A stretch of DNA of 64,000 nucleotides from Caldifarciminota bacterium UBA5631 (GTDB taxonomy: Bacteria > Hydrothermota > Hydrothermia > UBA1063): positions 15,762 through 79,761 of the forward strand of contig DIJZ01000020.1 of NCBI GenBank assembly GCA_002421425.1, in the 5' to 3' direction. A model generated the notes under the pieces. It worked only from the letters and a program-made list of their open reading frames with translations, searched no databases and was not told the origin of the DNA. The position numbers and the translations under genes are program-made. Shown here in pieces: positions 1 to 8,474 of the stretch (positions are counted from its first letter, which is position 1; the number at the start of each line of letters is the position of its first letter).

Positions 1-2066
1 GTGAAGCGGCTTCCAGTCCCTACGGTATATCCTCTTACACGCTGCCCAAGGGCATCATAGAGCGAGAGATTCAACATTTCTTTTACTGGTTCCAGAAAAA
101 TCAATTCTATTACCTCTGAATTTGGATTATGGAGTAACTTTATCACTCCAGCTGGATTTCTGTATCGCTCTTCGATCCCTATGCCCAAAAACTCGCAAAT
201 CTGAATACCAGCTGAATAATCAGCAACAAAAATATAAGAACCTACAGCGTAAACATTCATCGCGCTCCCAGGCGTATCATAAAAGCCAACCTCATACGGA
301 TTTGATGGATCCGATACGTCAATTATTCTAACTCCACCTGCGTAATTTGCAACATAAGCGTATGATCCCGAAACGTGCAAACCGAAAGCATAACTTGGGG
401 TCAAACAATATCCAATCTCAACAGGAGCTATAGGATTTGAAACATCAATTATCCGGAAGCCAAAATATTGATCCGTGATATAAGCATACGAACCGGAGAC
501 GCAAACGCTGTAAGTCTCACCAGGTGTGTCATAATACCCCACTTCATAAGGATTTGATGGGTTTGCAATACTAATGATTCGAAGACCCGAACTACCATCC
601 GCAACGTATGCATAAGAGCCCGAAACATAGACATCGTTTGCAGCGCCAGGGGTATCAAAATAACCAACTTCAAAAGGATTAGACGGACTCGTTATATTAA
701 TTATACGAAGACCCTCAGTATAATCTGCAACATAAGCGTAAGGGCCAGAAACATAAATATCATTGACAATGCCAGGAGTATCATAATATCCAACCTCTTG
801 AGGATTCGAAGGGTTTGATACATCAATAATATGAAGACCTCCGTAGCCTCCCGCGAGATAAGCAATAGTACCCGACAGGAAAACTCCATATCCGCCGGTA
901 GGAACATAACAACGCCCGACTTCCATTGGACTTGAGGGTGTTGAAATATCAATAACGCGAAGGCCATACCAATAATCTCCGATGTAAGCATAAGACCCTG
1001 AAACACTTATTCCCAAAGCTAAACCGAGGGCACGGTAATAACCTACTTCCTGAGGACTTGAGGGGCTTGAAATATTTACTATACGAACACCCTCCCAGTC
1101 GTCAGCAACGTAAGCATAAGAGCCAAAAACACAAACTCCATCAGCATTACCGGGGGTATTACAAAAACCAGTTTCAGAAGGATTTGCCGGGTCCGAGATA
1201 TTAACAACCCTTAAACCCTCCCAGGCATCTGCAACATAAGCATATGAACCTAACACATAAACACCACGAGCCACACCAGGAGTATCGTAATACCCAGCCT
1301 CCAAGGGATGTGATGGATTTGATATATTTATTATACGAAGTCCAGACCCCCAATCTGCGACATAAGCATATGAACCTGAAACAAAAATGCCCCGAGCGTC
1401 GCCAGGCGTGTCATAATATCCTGATTCTGAAGGATTTGAAGGATCTGATATATTTATTATTCGAAGACCCTGAAAAGCATCCGCAACGTAAGCATACGAA
1501 CCTGATACATAAACACTATAGGCTATACCAGGAGTATCATAATATCCAACCTCTGAAGGATTTGATATATTCGATATATCAACTACTCTCAGTCCAGAAT
1601 TTCCGCCTGCAACGTAAGCATACGAACCTGAGACATAAACACCGTAAGCATCTCCAGAAATGAAGTATGAACCCAATTTAACAGGATCTGTTGAATTCGC
1701 TATATTCCATATCTCGATACCACCCTGACCCGCTGCAATGTAAAGCCTTTGAGTTGCTGACTGATAAGAAAGCTCATGTACTACTCCCCTTGTGCGAATT
1801 TCTGAAATTTTCTGAGGATTTGCTGGGTTCGAAACGTCAAGTACATAGACACCACCACCTGACCCACAGAAAACAAGATTTCTCGAAGGGTCAAAACTTA
1901 CTGCATAAGTAACGCCAAAGGGCCAGTTTCCAATAAATCTTGTATTCAGAGAATCAAAACCTGCATATGTCCGGGGATCCGATATCTGTTCAGTGCGATA
2001 ACGAGCTACCTGTGCAAAAAGCACTGAAAAGGGAAGGATTATGATTACTACAACCTTTTTCAGCAT
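1..2066 (-). CDS. Secreted LVIVD-repeat beta-propeller protein with C-terminal sorting domain (3' end cut by window edge)
   Basis: The frame is open from an ATG at 2066 (RBS AGGAGGTG just upstream) to the left edge, about 688 codons. It begins with a signal peptide (MLKKVVVIIILPFSVLFAQ). Two degenerate repeats follow, then about twelve copies of a 42-residue unit with the signature GSYAYVAD...GLRIINIS(D/N)PSNP, typical of LVIVD repeats that form surface beta-propellers. The last visible residues (NLSLYDALGQRVRGY) match the start of a type IX secretion (type A) sorting domain, so the protein is probably exported and surface-anchored. The ligand is unknown. Plus-strand frames across this region are antisense shadows. 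Confidence 0.85.
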   Translation of the reverse strand, partial: MLKKVVVIIILPFSVLFAQVARYRTEQISDPRTYAGFDSLNTRFIGNWPFGVTYAVSFDPSRNLVFCGSGGGVYVLDVSNPANPQKISEIRTRGVVHELSYQSATQRLYIAAGQGGIEIWNIANSTDPVKLGSYFISGDAYGVYVSGSYAYVAGGNSGLRVVDISNISNPSEVGYYDTPGIAYSVYVSGSYAYVADAFQGLRIINISDPSNPSESGYYDTPGDARGIFVSGSYAYVADWGSGLRIINISNPSHPLEAGYYDTPGVARGVYVLGSYAYVADAWEGLRVVNISDPANPSETGFCNTPGNADGVCVFGSYAYVADDWEGVRIVNISSPSSPQEVGYYRALGLALGISVSGSYAYIGDYWYGLRVIDISTPSSPMEVGRCYVPTGGYGVFLSGTIAYLAGGYGGLHIIDVSNPSNPQEVGYYDTPGIVNDIYVSGPYAYVADYTEGLRIINITSPSNPFEVGYFDTPGAANDVYVSGSYAYVADGSSGLRIISIANPSNPYEVGYYDTPGETYSVCVSGSYAYITDQYFGFRIIDVSNPIAPVEIGYCLTPSYAFGLHVSGSYAYVANYAGGVRIIDVSDPSNPYEVGFYDTPGSAMNVYAVGSYIFVADYSAGIQICEFLGIGIEERYRNPAGVIKLLHNPNSEVIELIFLEPVKEMLNLSLYDALGQRVRGYTVGTGSRF
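230..1640 (-). repeat. Imperfect tandem repeat, 126-bp period, inside the LVIVD gene
   Basis: The string gcaacgtaagca and close variants recur at 1609, 1483 and 1357, exactly 126 bases (42 codons) apart, and continue leftwards with small length changes. About twelve units can be read. The repeat is coding, in frame and protein-constrained, so it reflects blade duplication and not a mobile or CRISPR element. Confidence 0.85.
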
Positions 2067-2099
2067 AATCACCACCTCCTTTACATAGACTTCGTATAT

Positions 2100-2128
2100 A
2101 ATATAAATTACGATTTTTAGCCCGTCAA
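2100..2128 (-). promoter_or_regulatory. Sigma70-type promoter of the LVIVD gene
   Basis: On the minus strand TTGACG (2123-2128) is followed after 17 bases by TATATT (2100-2105). The ATG at 2066 lies about 34 bases downstream behind a good ribosome binding site. Confidence 0.6.
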
Positions 2129-2603
2129 GATCCAATATGTGTGACAGAAAGATTATTCACTTCAGAAGACAAAACACAGCAGGTGTAGTTCAAACGGTTA
2201 ATCTAAGGTTTTTAGTTCTACCGAGCCAAAGCTGCAAAACAATCCATAAAGTTAATTTAATAGCAGAACATCGCTCTTCCCGTCCTTCTTCTATTTCGTT
2301 CAATTTTCTAAATTTAATGCTTCAAAAAAGCACTTTCAACCCTCCCTAAGGCACTTTTTGACCAGGCAAACTTACGCGGCGAATGCGACACAGCAATTCC
2401 AAAAATTTTAAGCCAACACACTTGACTGCTGAAGAGTATGAATTGGTTTCTGTATTTGAAACAGAAGAAAAACCCCGTACGAAAAATCTTAAAGACCTCT
2501 CGAATATCCATACAATCGACATAATCGGTTCTCAAACTCTAAAATCTTTATTCGATGCATTACAGCAAATGCGAATAATCTGGCTTTTATGCCAAGTTTT
2601 CGG
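2129..2603. other. Gene-poor interval between the LVIVD gene and maf
   Basis: No convincing gene was found. Short open frames exist on both strands (73 codons at 2314-2535 minus; 79 codons at 2383-2622 plus), but they overlap each other, lack ribosome binding sites and resemble no family I recognise. No tRNA, terminator hairpin or repeat array was seen. It could be decayed sequence or an unrecognised RNA. Confidence 0.5.
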
Positions 2604-2609
2604 TATAAT
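2604..2609 (+). promoter_or_regulatory. -10 box upstream of maf
   Basis: A perfect TATAAT with no good -35 hexamer at 16-18 bases. Transcription from here would give a leader of roughly 70 bases before maf. That leader holds an inverted repeat (TTTTAGGA 2643-2650 / TCCTAAAA 2667-2674) and a 19-codon reading frame. Confidence 0.4.
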
Positions 2610-2631
2610 AAACACACATTGAAAGAAGCGA

Positions 2632-2691
2632 GATGAAGGGGCTTTTAGGAAGTGCTGAAGAAAGCCTCCTAAAATCAAAAGAGAGACCATG
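2632..2691 (+). CDS. Possible 19-codon leader ORF coupled to maf
   Basis: ATG at 2632 reads MKGLLGSAEESLLKSKERP and stops at a TGA that overlaps the maf start codon (ATGA at 2689-2692 region). Such overlap is the usual form of translational coupling in this window. However, the ribosome binding site is weak and the codons also lie within an inverted repeat, so it may not be translated. No function is proposed. Confidence 0.25.
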
Positions 2692-3243
2692 AATAGAAAA
2701 CTTATCCTCGCCTCTGGATCTCCACGAAGGATTGCGGTGCTCAAAAAATTCGGCTACGAGTTTGAGGTGGTAAAGCCAAAGGTTGAGGAAGTGATTTTAA
2801 AAGTCGATGATTGCTTGAAGGCTGCAGAAGATAAGGCGTTAAGCATCGAGGCTGAAGGCATAATCCTTTCCTGCGACACCATCGTGGTCCTTGGAGAAAG
2901 AATTCTTGGAAAGCCACAAAACTATGAGGAAGCAAAAGAATTTCTAAAGAAACTCTCGGGCAAATGGCACGATGTTTATACGGGATATTACATTAAAAGC
3001 GATGAAGAGATTAAGAAAAACATCGTAAGAACCAGAGTAAAGTTCGCGCCACTAAAAGACTTCGAAATCGAATTCATTCTTAAAAATGGTGATCCCCTCG
3101 ACAAGGCTGGAGGGTACGGCATTCAAGAAGTGGCAGGACTCTTTGTAGAAGAAATCAAAGGTTCTTACTACAATGTGGTCGGAATTCCAATTGAATATAT
3201 TTACTGGGATTTAAAAACCCTGGGAATCCTGCCTAAGAGATAA
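2689..3243 (+). CDS. maf: Maf family nucleoside triphosphate pyrophosphatase
   Basis: 184 residues, the usual Maf length. The N-terminus carries the family signature LASGSPRR (residues 7-14). CDTIVV (about residues 65-70) contains the conserved acidic residue, followed by GKP and a YTGYY segment. Maf enzymes hydrolyse dTTP, UTP, CTP or modified NTPs to the monophosphate in the cytoplasm, acting as house-cleaning enzymes. I cannot tell the YhdE-like from the YceF-like specificity here. The gene stands between an empty region and the malic enzyme gene, which has its own promoter. Confidence 0.93.
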   Translation: MNRKLILASGSPRRIAVLKKFGYEFEVVKPKVEEVILKVDDCLKAAEDKALSIEAEGIILSCDTIVVLGERILGKPQNYEEAKEFLKKLSGKWHDVYTGYYIKSDEEIKKNIVRTRVKFAPLKDFEIEFILKNGDPLDKAGGYGIQEVAGLFVEEIKGSYYNVVGIPIEYIYWDLKTLGILPKR

Positions 3244-3290
3244 GTGTCGGAAGGTACAGGGTAATTTTTATAAAAACGAACCTTTTAAGG

Positions 3291-3296
3291 TATAAT
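3291..3296 (+). promoter_or_regulatory. Leaderless-type -10 box of the malic enzyme gene
   Basis: TATAAT ends 7 bases before the ATG at 3304, so transcription would start at or within about a base of the start codon. No Shine-Dalgarno sequence could fit. The -35 region at 17 bases (TTATAA) is poor, so this is the weakest member of the leaderless set. Confidence 0.5.
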
Positions 3297-3303
3297 ATCT
3301 TTG

Positions 3304-4647
3304 ATGCAGGACGAAAACATATTACGTGAAAAAGCCGCAGAACCCCTGAAAAAGGCTGAAAAATTACATCCTCTCTATAAAGGAAAAATAGAGGTAATTC
3401 CGAAAGTCCCCGTCTCAAATCTCGACTACTTTTCCGTATGGTACACTCCGGGCGTGTCATCGGTGTGCCGGAAAATTGTTGAAAACACCGATAATTCTTT
3501 TGAATATACGTCTCGTTGGAATACCGTTGCAGTCATCTCAGATGGTACAAGGGTACTGGGGCTTGGTAATATTGGCCCAGAGGCCGCTTTACCAGTTATG
3601 GAGGGCAAGGCTTTACTATTTAAATTCCTCGGCGGAGTTGATGCCTTCCCCATATGTATAAGAGAAAAAGACCCCGAAAAAATAGTAGAAATTGTAAAAA
3701 CACTCGAACCATCTTTTGGTGGAATTAACCTGGAAGATATAGAAAAACCCAAATGCTTTTACATCCTGGAAACTCTCAGAAAGGAAATGGAGATCCCTGT
3801 GTGGCATGATGACCAACAGGGTACTGCAACCATAACCCTTTCAGCCCTCTACAATGCATCAAAAATTGTCGGAAAGAATTTTAGTGATTTAAAGATCTTC
3901 ATCTTAGGCGCGGGGTCAGCAGGTATTGCAACTCTCAAACTTTTAGTAAAGGCGGAAGTTGACCCCGGAAATATTCTAATGGCGGACAAAAAGGGAGTTA
4001 TAAGCAGAGATAGGACGGATTTAGAAGAAAAATTCGGGGTATATGCTGAACTAATTCGCCAAACCAATCGGGAAAATAAAAAAGGAGATTATCACGAGGG
4101 CTTCGAAGGTGCAGATGCATTCATAGGCTTTTCCACCCCGGGACCTGGGGTCGTTACTAAGGATGACATAAGGAAAATGGCAAAGGATCCAATCGTTTTC
4201 GCCTGTGCAAATCCAACTCCAGAGATATGGCCATGGGAAGCAAAAGAGGCTGGCGCAAAAATAGTGGCCACAGGCAGGTCTGACTTCCCCAATCAGGTAA
4301 ATAATTCCCTTGTATTTCCCGGTATGTTCAGGGGTGTCCTGGATGTAGCCGCAAAAACTATTACCGACACAATGTGCATTGAGGTGGCAAAGTCAATCGC
4401 CGGATACGCTGAAGAAAAAGGCTTAAGTGAAGAATACATCGTTCCAAGAATGGACGAATGGGACTTATTCCCGAGAATTGCTGCCTCCGCTGCCTCCTCA
4501 GCAGTCAGAGAAGGAATCGCAAGGAAAGAATTGACCCATGAGGAAGAACTGGAAAACGCTACCAGGACAATTACAAGAACCAGAAATCTCATGGAAAATC
4601 TTGAAATTACAGGTTTGGTAAAAAATTTTTTCCATGAGACGGATTAA
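3304..4647 (+). CDS. NAD(P)-dependent malic enzyme
   Basis: 447 residues from the ATG at 3304; a TTG directly before it is also possible. Oxidatively decarboxylates malate to pyruvate. The N-terminal malic domain shows YTPGV (about residues 48-52), SDGTRVLGLGNIG and EGKALLFKFLGGVDAFP. The NAD-binding domain carries GAGSAGIA (about residues 201-208). The length fits the short bacterial form without a phosphotransacetylase domain. It overlaps the fumarase alpha gene by 14 bases, coupling two C4-acid steps (fumarate to malate to pyruvate). A -10 box 7 bases upstream suggests a leaderless message. Confidence 0.95.
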   Translation: MQDENILREKAAEPLKKAEKLHPLYKGKIEVIPKVPVSNLDYFSVWYTPGVSSVCRKIVENTDNSFEYTSRWNTVAVISDGTRVLGLGNIGPEAALPVMEGKALLFKFLGGVDAFPICIREKDPEKIVEIVKTLEPSFGGINLEDIEKPKCFYILETLRKEMEIPVWHDDQQGTATITLSALYNASKIVGKNFSDLKIFILGAGSAGIATLKLLVKAEVDPGNILMADKKGVISRDRTDLEEKFGVYAELIRQTNRENKKGDYHEGFEGADAFIGFSTPGPGVVTKDDIRKMAKDPIVFACANPTPEIWPWEAKEAGAKIVATGRSDFPNQVNNSLVFPGMFRGVLDVAAKTITDTMCIEVAKSIAGYAEEKGLSEEYIVPRMDEWDLFPRIAASAASSAVREGIARKELTHEEELENATRTITRTRNLMENLEITGLVKNFFHETD

Positions 4648-5476
4648 AACAGAAGAAATTAAAAATAAAATTATAGATGCTTTAACTAAAGCCAATTTTT
4701 ACCTCGTCCCTGAATTCCATGAGTTTCTAAAATATGCTCTCACCGAAGAAACATCGGAGACAGGAAGACAGGTACTTAAAGACCTACTTGAAAATGCAGA
4801 AATTGCGGAAAAAGAAAGGCTACCCCTGTGCCAGGACACCGGAATGGTTAATGTTTACATAGAGCTCGGGCAAGAGGTATTTCTGGAAGGGAAACTTCTC
4901 ACCGACGTTATTACAGAAGCTGTTCGAGAAGTGTACACTCAAAACTATTTGAGACCTTCAGTGGTAAATGACCCTTTAAGAAGGCTAAACACAAAAGACA
5001 ACACTCCTCCAATAGTCCACTTCGAAGTAGTACCTGGTGACAAAGTAAAAATCCTTCTGGTTCCGAAGGGTGGAGGAAGCGAGCAGATGTGTCAGGTAGC
5101 AATGCTTGCACCTCATCAGGGAATGGAAGGTGTGAAAGAGCTTGTTATCTCTTCAGTTAAAAGAGCAGGTCCAAATCCTTGCCCGCCTGTCATAGTCGGA
5201 ATCGGAATAGGAGGTAATTTCGATTATGTCGCCTATTTGGCAAAGAAAGCTATATTGAGGCCCTGGGGGACGAGAAACACTGATCCTTTCTACGCAAACC
5301 TTGAGCTTGAACTGCTTAAAGAAATTAATGCCCTTGGGCTTGGACCCGGTGGACTGGGTGGAAAGTTCTACGCCATTGATGTGAGAATAGAAACTTATCC
5401 CACCCATATTGCCCAGCTCCCGGTAGCTGTGGCTTTTAACTGCAACAGTTTCAGACTGGCAAAAATTGAAATTTAG
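4634..5476 (+). CDS. Class I fumarate hydratase (or tartrate dehydratase) alpha subunit
   Basis: 280 residues, the usual size of a separate alpha chain. Contains LPLCQDTGM (about residues 63-71) with the first iron-sulfur cysteine, GGGSEQMCQ, NPCPPVIVGIGIGG with a second cysteine, and a late FNCNSFR cysteine; these would hold the [4Fe-4S] cluster. Class I fumarases interconvert fumarate and malate and normally need a beta chain, either fused or encoded next door. Here the next gene is ilvE, and no beta subunit lies in the window. The gene is translationally coupled to malic enzyme. A tartrate dehydratase role cannot be excluded. Confidence 0.9.
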   Translation: MRRIKTEEIKNKIIDALTKANFYLVPEFHEFLKYALTEETSETGRQVLKDLLENAEIAEKERLPLCQDTGMVNVYIELGQEVFLEGKLLTDVITEAVREVYTQNYLRPSVVNDPLRRLNTKDNTPPIVHFEVVPGDKVKILLVPKGGGSEQMCQVAMLAPHQGMEGVKELVISSVKRAGPNPCPPVIVGIGIGGNFDYVAYLAKKAILRPWGTRNTDPFYANLELELLKEINALGLGPGGLGGKFYAIDVRIETYPTHIAQLPVAVAFNCNSFRLAKIEI

Positions 5477-5485
5477 GAGGGTATT

Positions 5486-6412
5486 ATGGCAAAAATAAAT
5501 GAAGCAAAGTTCATCTGGATGTCAGGTAATATGGTCCCATGGCATGAAGCGAAAGTACACGTGTTAACCCACGCCCTCCACTATGGTTCAGCAGTCTTTG
5601 AGGGAATCAGGGCTTATAAAACGAAAAGGGGGACCGCAGTCTTCAGACTGAGAGAACATATGAAACGCCTTCTGGATTCGGCGAAGATTTACAGAATGGA
5701 ATCCCCTTATACCCTCGAGGAACTGATTAACGCAACCATCGAGATCATAACAGCCAACGAACTGGAGGAGTGCTATATAAGGCCCTTAATTTACAGAGGG
5801 TACTACAATCTCGGAGTTAACCCAATGGAATGCCCCGTGGAAGTTTCAATCGCAGCATGGAAATGGGGAAAATACTTAGGTCCTGAAGCCCTGGAAGCTG
5901 GAGTCGATGTGATGGTTTCCAGCTGGAACCGAATGGCGCCCAATACTTTTCCAGCAATGGCTAAAGCCACTGCTAACTATGCGAACTCGCAACTTATAAA
6001 GATGGAAGCTATTGAGTACGGTTTTTCGGAAGGCATTGCCCTTAACGCATATGGAACAGTCTCAGAAGGGTCAGGAGAGAACATCTTCCTGATAAAGGAT
6101 GGAGTAATCTACACCCCAACTCTTGATTCAGCGGTACTTCCTGGAATAACTCGCCTCACCGTGATGGAAATCGCCAGATCGATGGGGATAGAAGTGAAGG
6201 AATGCCTGATTCCCCGTGAAATGCTTTACCTTGCTGACGAACTCTTCTTTACTGGAACCGCAGCGGAGGTTACCCCAATTCGATCCGTAGACAAAATTAC
6301 CATCGGGAACGGAAAAATTGGACCCATAACCAGAAAAATACAACGGGAATTTTTTAGAATCATAGAGGAAGCAGATGAAAAATATGAGCACTATTTTACA
6401 TGGGTGAGGTAA
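5486..6412 (+). CDS. ilvE: Branched-chain amino acid aminotransferase
   Basis: 308 residues, fold-type IV PLP enzyme, with a strong RBS (GGAGGG) before the ATG. Motifs include [16 protein letters not shown] (about residues 28-43) and the PLP lysine in [10 protein letters not shown] (lysine near residue 160). EGSGENIFL and the GTAAEVTPI loop follow. It transfers the amino group between glutamate and the 2-oxo acids of valine, leucine and isoleucine. Nine bases separate it from the fumarase gene, so it is probably co-transcribed with central carbon genes. Confidence 0.95.
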   Translation: MAKINEAKFIWMSGNMVPWHEAKVHVLTHALHYGSAVFEGIRAYKTKRGTAVFRLREHMKRLLDSAKIYRMESPYTLEELINATIEIITANELEECYIRPLIYRGYYNLGVNPMECPVEVSIAAWKWGKYLGPEALEAGVDVMVSSWNRMAPNTFPAMAKATANYANSQLIKMEAIEYGFSEGIALNAYGTVSEGSGENIFLIKDGVIYTPTLDSAVLPGITRLTVMEIARSMGIEVKECLIPREMLYLADELFFTGTAAEVTPIRSVDKITIGNGKIGPITRKIQREFFRIIEEADEKYEHYFTWVR

Positions 6413-6413
6413 A

Positions 6414-6857
6414 ATGAAACTGGCTATCGGTTCAGACCATAGGGGTTATAAATTGAAGGAATTCCTGAAGCAAAAACTCTCAATTTCTCATGAAGTACAA
6501 GATTTTGGAGTATCAAGCGAAGAACCGTCAGATTACCCTGATATCGCAATCCCGCTTGCTGAAAGAGTGGCGAAAGGAGATTTTGCCTTCGGAATTTTGA
6601 TATGTTATACCGGAATAGGGATGTCTATTGCTGCAAACAAAGTAAAGGGAATACGTGCAGCCCACGTGACTGATGAAAGATACGCAATCATTTCAAGAAA
6701 ACACAACAATGCTAATGTAATATGCCTTCCAGGAGGTTTTATCAAAGAAGAAGACGCGTTGAACGCTGTAATTCTTTTCCTTGAAACAGAATTTGAGGGC
6801 GGGCGCCATAACAGGAGATTGGATAAAATAGCAAATTACGAACGCTCCACTAAATGA
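6414..6857 (+). CDS. rpiB: Ribose-5-phosphate isomerase B
   Basis: 147 residues, typical RpiB length. SDHRGYKLK (residues 7-15) and the catalytic cysteine in ICYTGIGMSI (cysteine near residue 64) are present; the usual CGTG is CYTG here. A DERYAIISRKHNNANV segment provides the phosphate-binding histidine and arginine. Interconverts ribose 5-phosphate and ribulose 5-phosphate; rpe lies further along the same strand, so two pentose-phosphate steps are close together. The stop overlaps the next start (ATGA at 6854). Confidence 0.93.
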   Translation: MKLAIGSDHRGYKLKEFLKQKLSISHEVQDFGVSSEEPSDYPDIAIPLAERVAKGDFAFGILICYTGIGMSIAANKVKGIRAAHVTDERYAIISRKHNNANVICLPGGFIKEEDALNAVILFLETEFEGGRHNRRLDKIANYERSTK

Positions 6858-7855
6858 AATTTCTATTCCCCCTCCTCTCATTCAAAAAGCACGGTGGCAT
6901 CAGGGTCCTCTCTGCTCTAATGAACGGGCTGACTCGAAACGGTCACGAAGTTTATCTAGCAGTTCCAAGGAATAATTATGAAGACTTTTATAAACTTAAC
7001 CCTTCTGTGAAAAAGATCCTTCTTGATTCCACAACTAAGGGCCCTCCCGGAGTGATAAAAACCCTTCTGCGTCTTTTCCTTAACACACCTAATGTCGACT
7101 TTGTGGTTGTCAGCTTTTTCCCAACTTACTATCCTGCGCTTCTTCACAAAATTTTCAAAAAATCAAGGATTATCTATTTCCGTGAAGACGCTGAGCAATA
7201 CTTCTATCCATTCCCATTTTCAATTTTTGCCGAACTGTCTTATCTTCTACCCCAGGACTATACACCCTCCATTTCAAAATGGGTCTTAAGAAAAACCAGA
7301 GCAAAAGGCCCTATCCTTCACCCTCCTATCGACAGAAATTTCATTGAACATCCACAAACGAAAGAAAGAGACTTTTCAACCATCATTATATTCTTTCGAA
7401 AGGATCGGCGTAAAGGTCCTGGAGCCGCATTAGAAATAATGAGGAACTCCCTTTTCAACAATTACCAATTTATCGTGGTAGGTGAAGACCCAGAAATAAG
7501 AGCCCAAAACATAAAACACCTGGGTTTTCTAAGCACTCGAGAACTGCTAAAAGTTTACGACTCCAGCGGATTCATTATACTCACCTCAAAATTCGAGGGT
7601 TTCGGCCTACCGCCCCTGGAGGCAATGGCCAGAGGATGCATACCCTTTATTTTTACTAAAACTGGACCCCTGGAATATATCAAAAGCGGCAAAAACGGTT
7701 TTTTAGTCAGCTCACCTCATGAGATAGCACCGATTCTGGCTCGACTTAAAGATGACATACCAAAAATTCAGCAGATCTCGAAGAACGCCATAGATACTGC
7801 AAAGGAATTCACCGAGGAACGATTTATCTCAAACTTTCTGAAAATGCTGAGCTAA
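6854..7855 (+). CDS. GT4-like glycosyltransferase
   Basis: 333 residues. The N-terminus has the GT-B glycine-rich start (KKHGGIRVLSALMNGL). The C-terminal half shows the nucleotide-sugar domain with GPGAALEIM, GFLSTRELLKVYDSSGF and the EX7E motif in KFEGFGLPPLEAMARG (about residues 246-261). This is the standard layout of group 1 glycosyltransferases that build surface glycans. Donor and acceptor are unknown. It is coupled to rpiB by an ATGA overlap and has no signal peptide or clear membrane segment. Confidence 0.85.
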   Translation: MKFLFPLLSFKKHGGIRVLSALMNGLTRNGHEVYLAVPRNNYEDFYKLNPSVKKILLDSTTKGPPGVIKTLLRLFLNTPNVDFVVVSFFPTYYPALLHKIFKKSRIIYFREDAEQYFYPFPFSIFAELSYLLPQDYTPSISKWVLRKTRAKGPILHPPIDRNFIEHPQTKERDFSTIIIFFRKDRRKGPGAALEIMRNSLFNNYQFIVVGEDPEIRAQNIKHLGFLSTRELLKVYDSSGFIILTSKFEGFGLPPLEAMARGCIPFIFTKTGPLEYIKSGKNGFLVSSPHEIAPILARLKDDIPKIQQISKNAIDTAKEFTEERFISNFLKMLS

Positions 7856-7869
7856 ATAATCTCTTTCTT

Positions 7870-7898
7870 TTGAAAAGCCATAACCTCTTCTTTAAGAT
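7870..7898 (+). promoter_or_regulatory. Leaderless-type promoter of the HD-domain gene
   Basis: TTGAAA (7870-7875), a 17-base spacer, then TAAGAT (7893-7898). Only 6 bases separate the -10 from the ATG at 7905, so the transcript would start at the AUG. It starts a new unit covering the HD gene and rpe. Confidence 0.55.
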
Positions 7899-7904
7899 TA
7901 TTCA

Positions 7905-8474
7905 ATGCCTGATTTATTTTACTTTTTAGAAAATGTTTACAGACTCAAAAGGACTCCCCGAGCTGGATTCTGGTATTACGGAGTCAGAGACCCCGAAACC
8001 GTGGCTGATCACATTTTTGGTGTAGCTATTCTTACTTACGTCTTCTGTCATCACCTGAACTCTGAACAAAAGATGGAATTAAACATTGAAAAAGCATTAA
8101 AAATGGCAATAATCCACGAACTCGGGGAAGCCCTCATCGGTGACCTGCACCTTGAATCACGAAAATACCTTGGTAAATGTGTCGAGGAAGGTGAAAGAAA
8201 GGCATTCAGTGAAATGGCTGAATCCCTCCCTGAAAATCTAAAAGAAGAAGTAAAGAACCTGTACGAAGAATTTGAAAAAGGCGAGACACCTGAAGCAATG
8301 CTGGTAAGGTCTTTGGATAAAGTGGACCTCCTGCTGCAGGCTTACGTTTATGAGAAGTCAGGGTACAGGAATCTGGACAAATTTTTTGGCGAAAAGAAAA
8401 ACTTCGAGTTCATTGAAAGAATACCCCAGATTAGGGAATTCATTGCGGAAATGAAAAACAGGAGAGAAAAATGA
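7905..8474 (+). CDS. HD-domain phosphohydrolase, YfbR/HDDC2-like
   Basis: 189 residues. Resembles the YfbR/HDDC2 family of 5'-deoxynucleotidases: an LKRTPRAGFW opening, the first metal histidine in ETVADHIFGVA (about residue 43), and a second motif IIHELGEALIGDL (about residues 68-80). A later SLDKVDLLLQAY supplies the last conserved aspartate. The usual HD doublet reads HE here, a conservative change. Family members remove the phosphate from dNMPs. The ATGA overlap with rpe at 8471 couples the two. Confidence 0.8.
   Translation: MPDLFYFLENVYRLKRTPRAGFWYYGVRDPETVADHIFGVAILTYVFCHHLNSEQKMELNIEKALKMAIIHELGEALIGDLHLESRKYLGKCVEEGERKAFSEMAESLPENLKEEVKNLYEEFEKGETPEAMLVRSLDKVDLLLQAYVYEKSGYRNLDKFFGEKKNFEFIERIPQIREFIAEMKNRREK

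Noticed and set aside
230..1640. Regular repeat array as a possible CRISPR
   Set aside because: Repeats are contiguous, 126 bases long, in frame and encode LVIVD blades; there are no unique spacers.
122..1912. Plus-strand open frames across the left end (e.g. 1244-1663) as genes
   Set aside because: They are antisense to the long LVIVD frame and arise from its repetitive codons.
2158..2240. tRNA-like start (GTGTAGTTCAAACGGTTAATC) in the gap before maf
   Set aside because: No matching acceptor stem, anticodon arm or GTTCGAATC T-loop follows.
2314..2535. 73-codon minus-strand frame with SHSPRKFAWSKSALGRVESAF-like text as a possible gene remnant
   Set aside because: No RBS or family match, and it overlaps another short frame; kept only as part of the unexplained interval.
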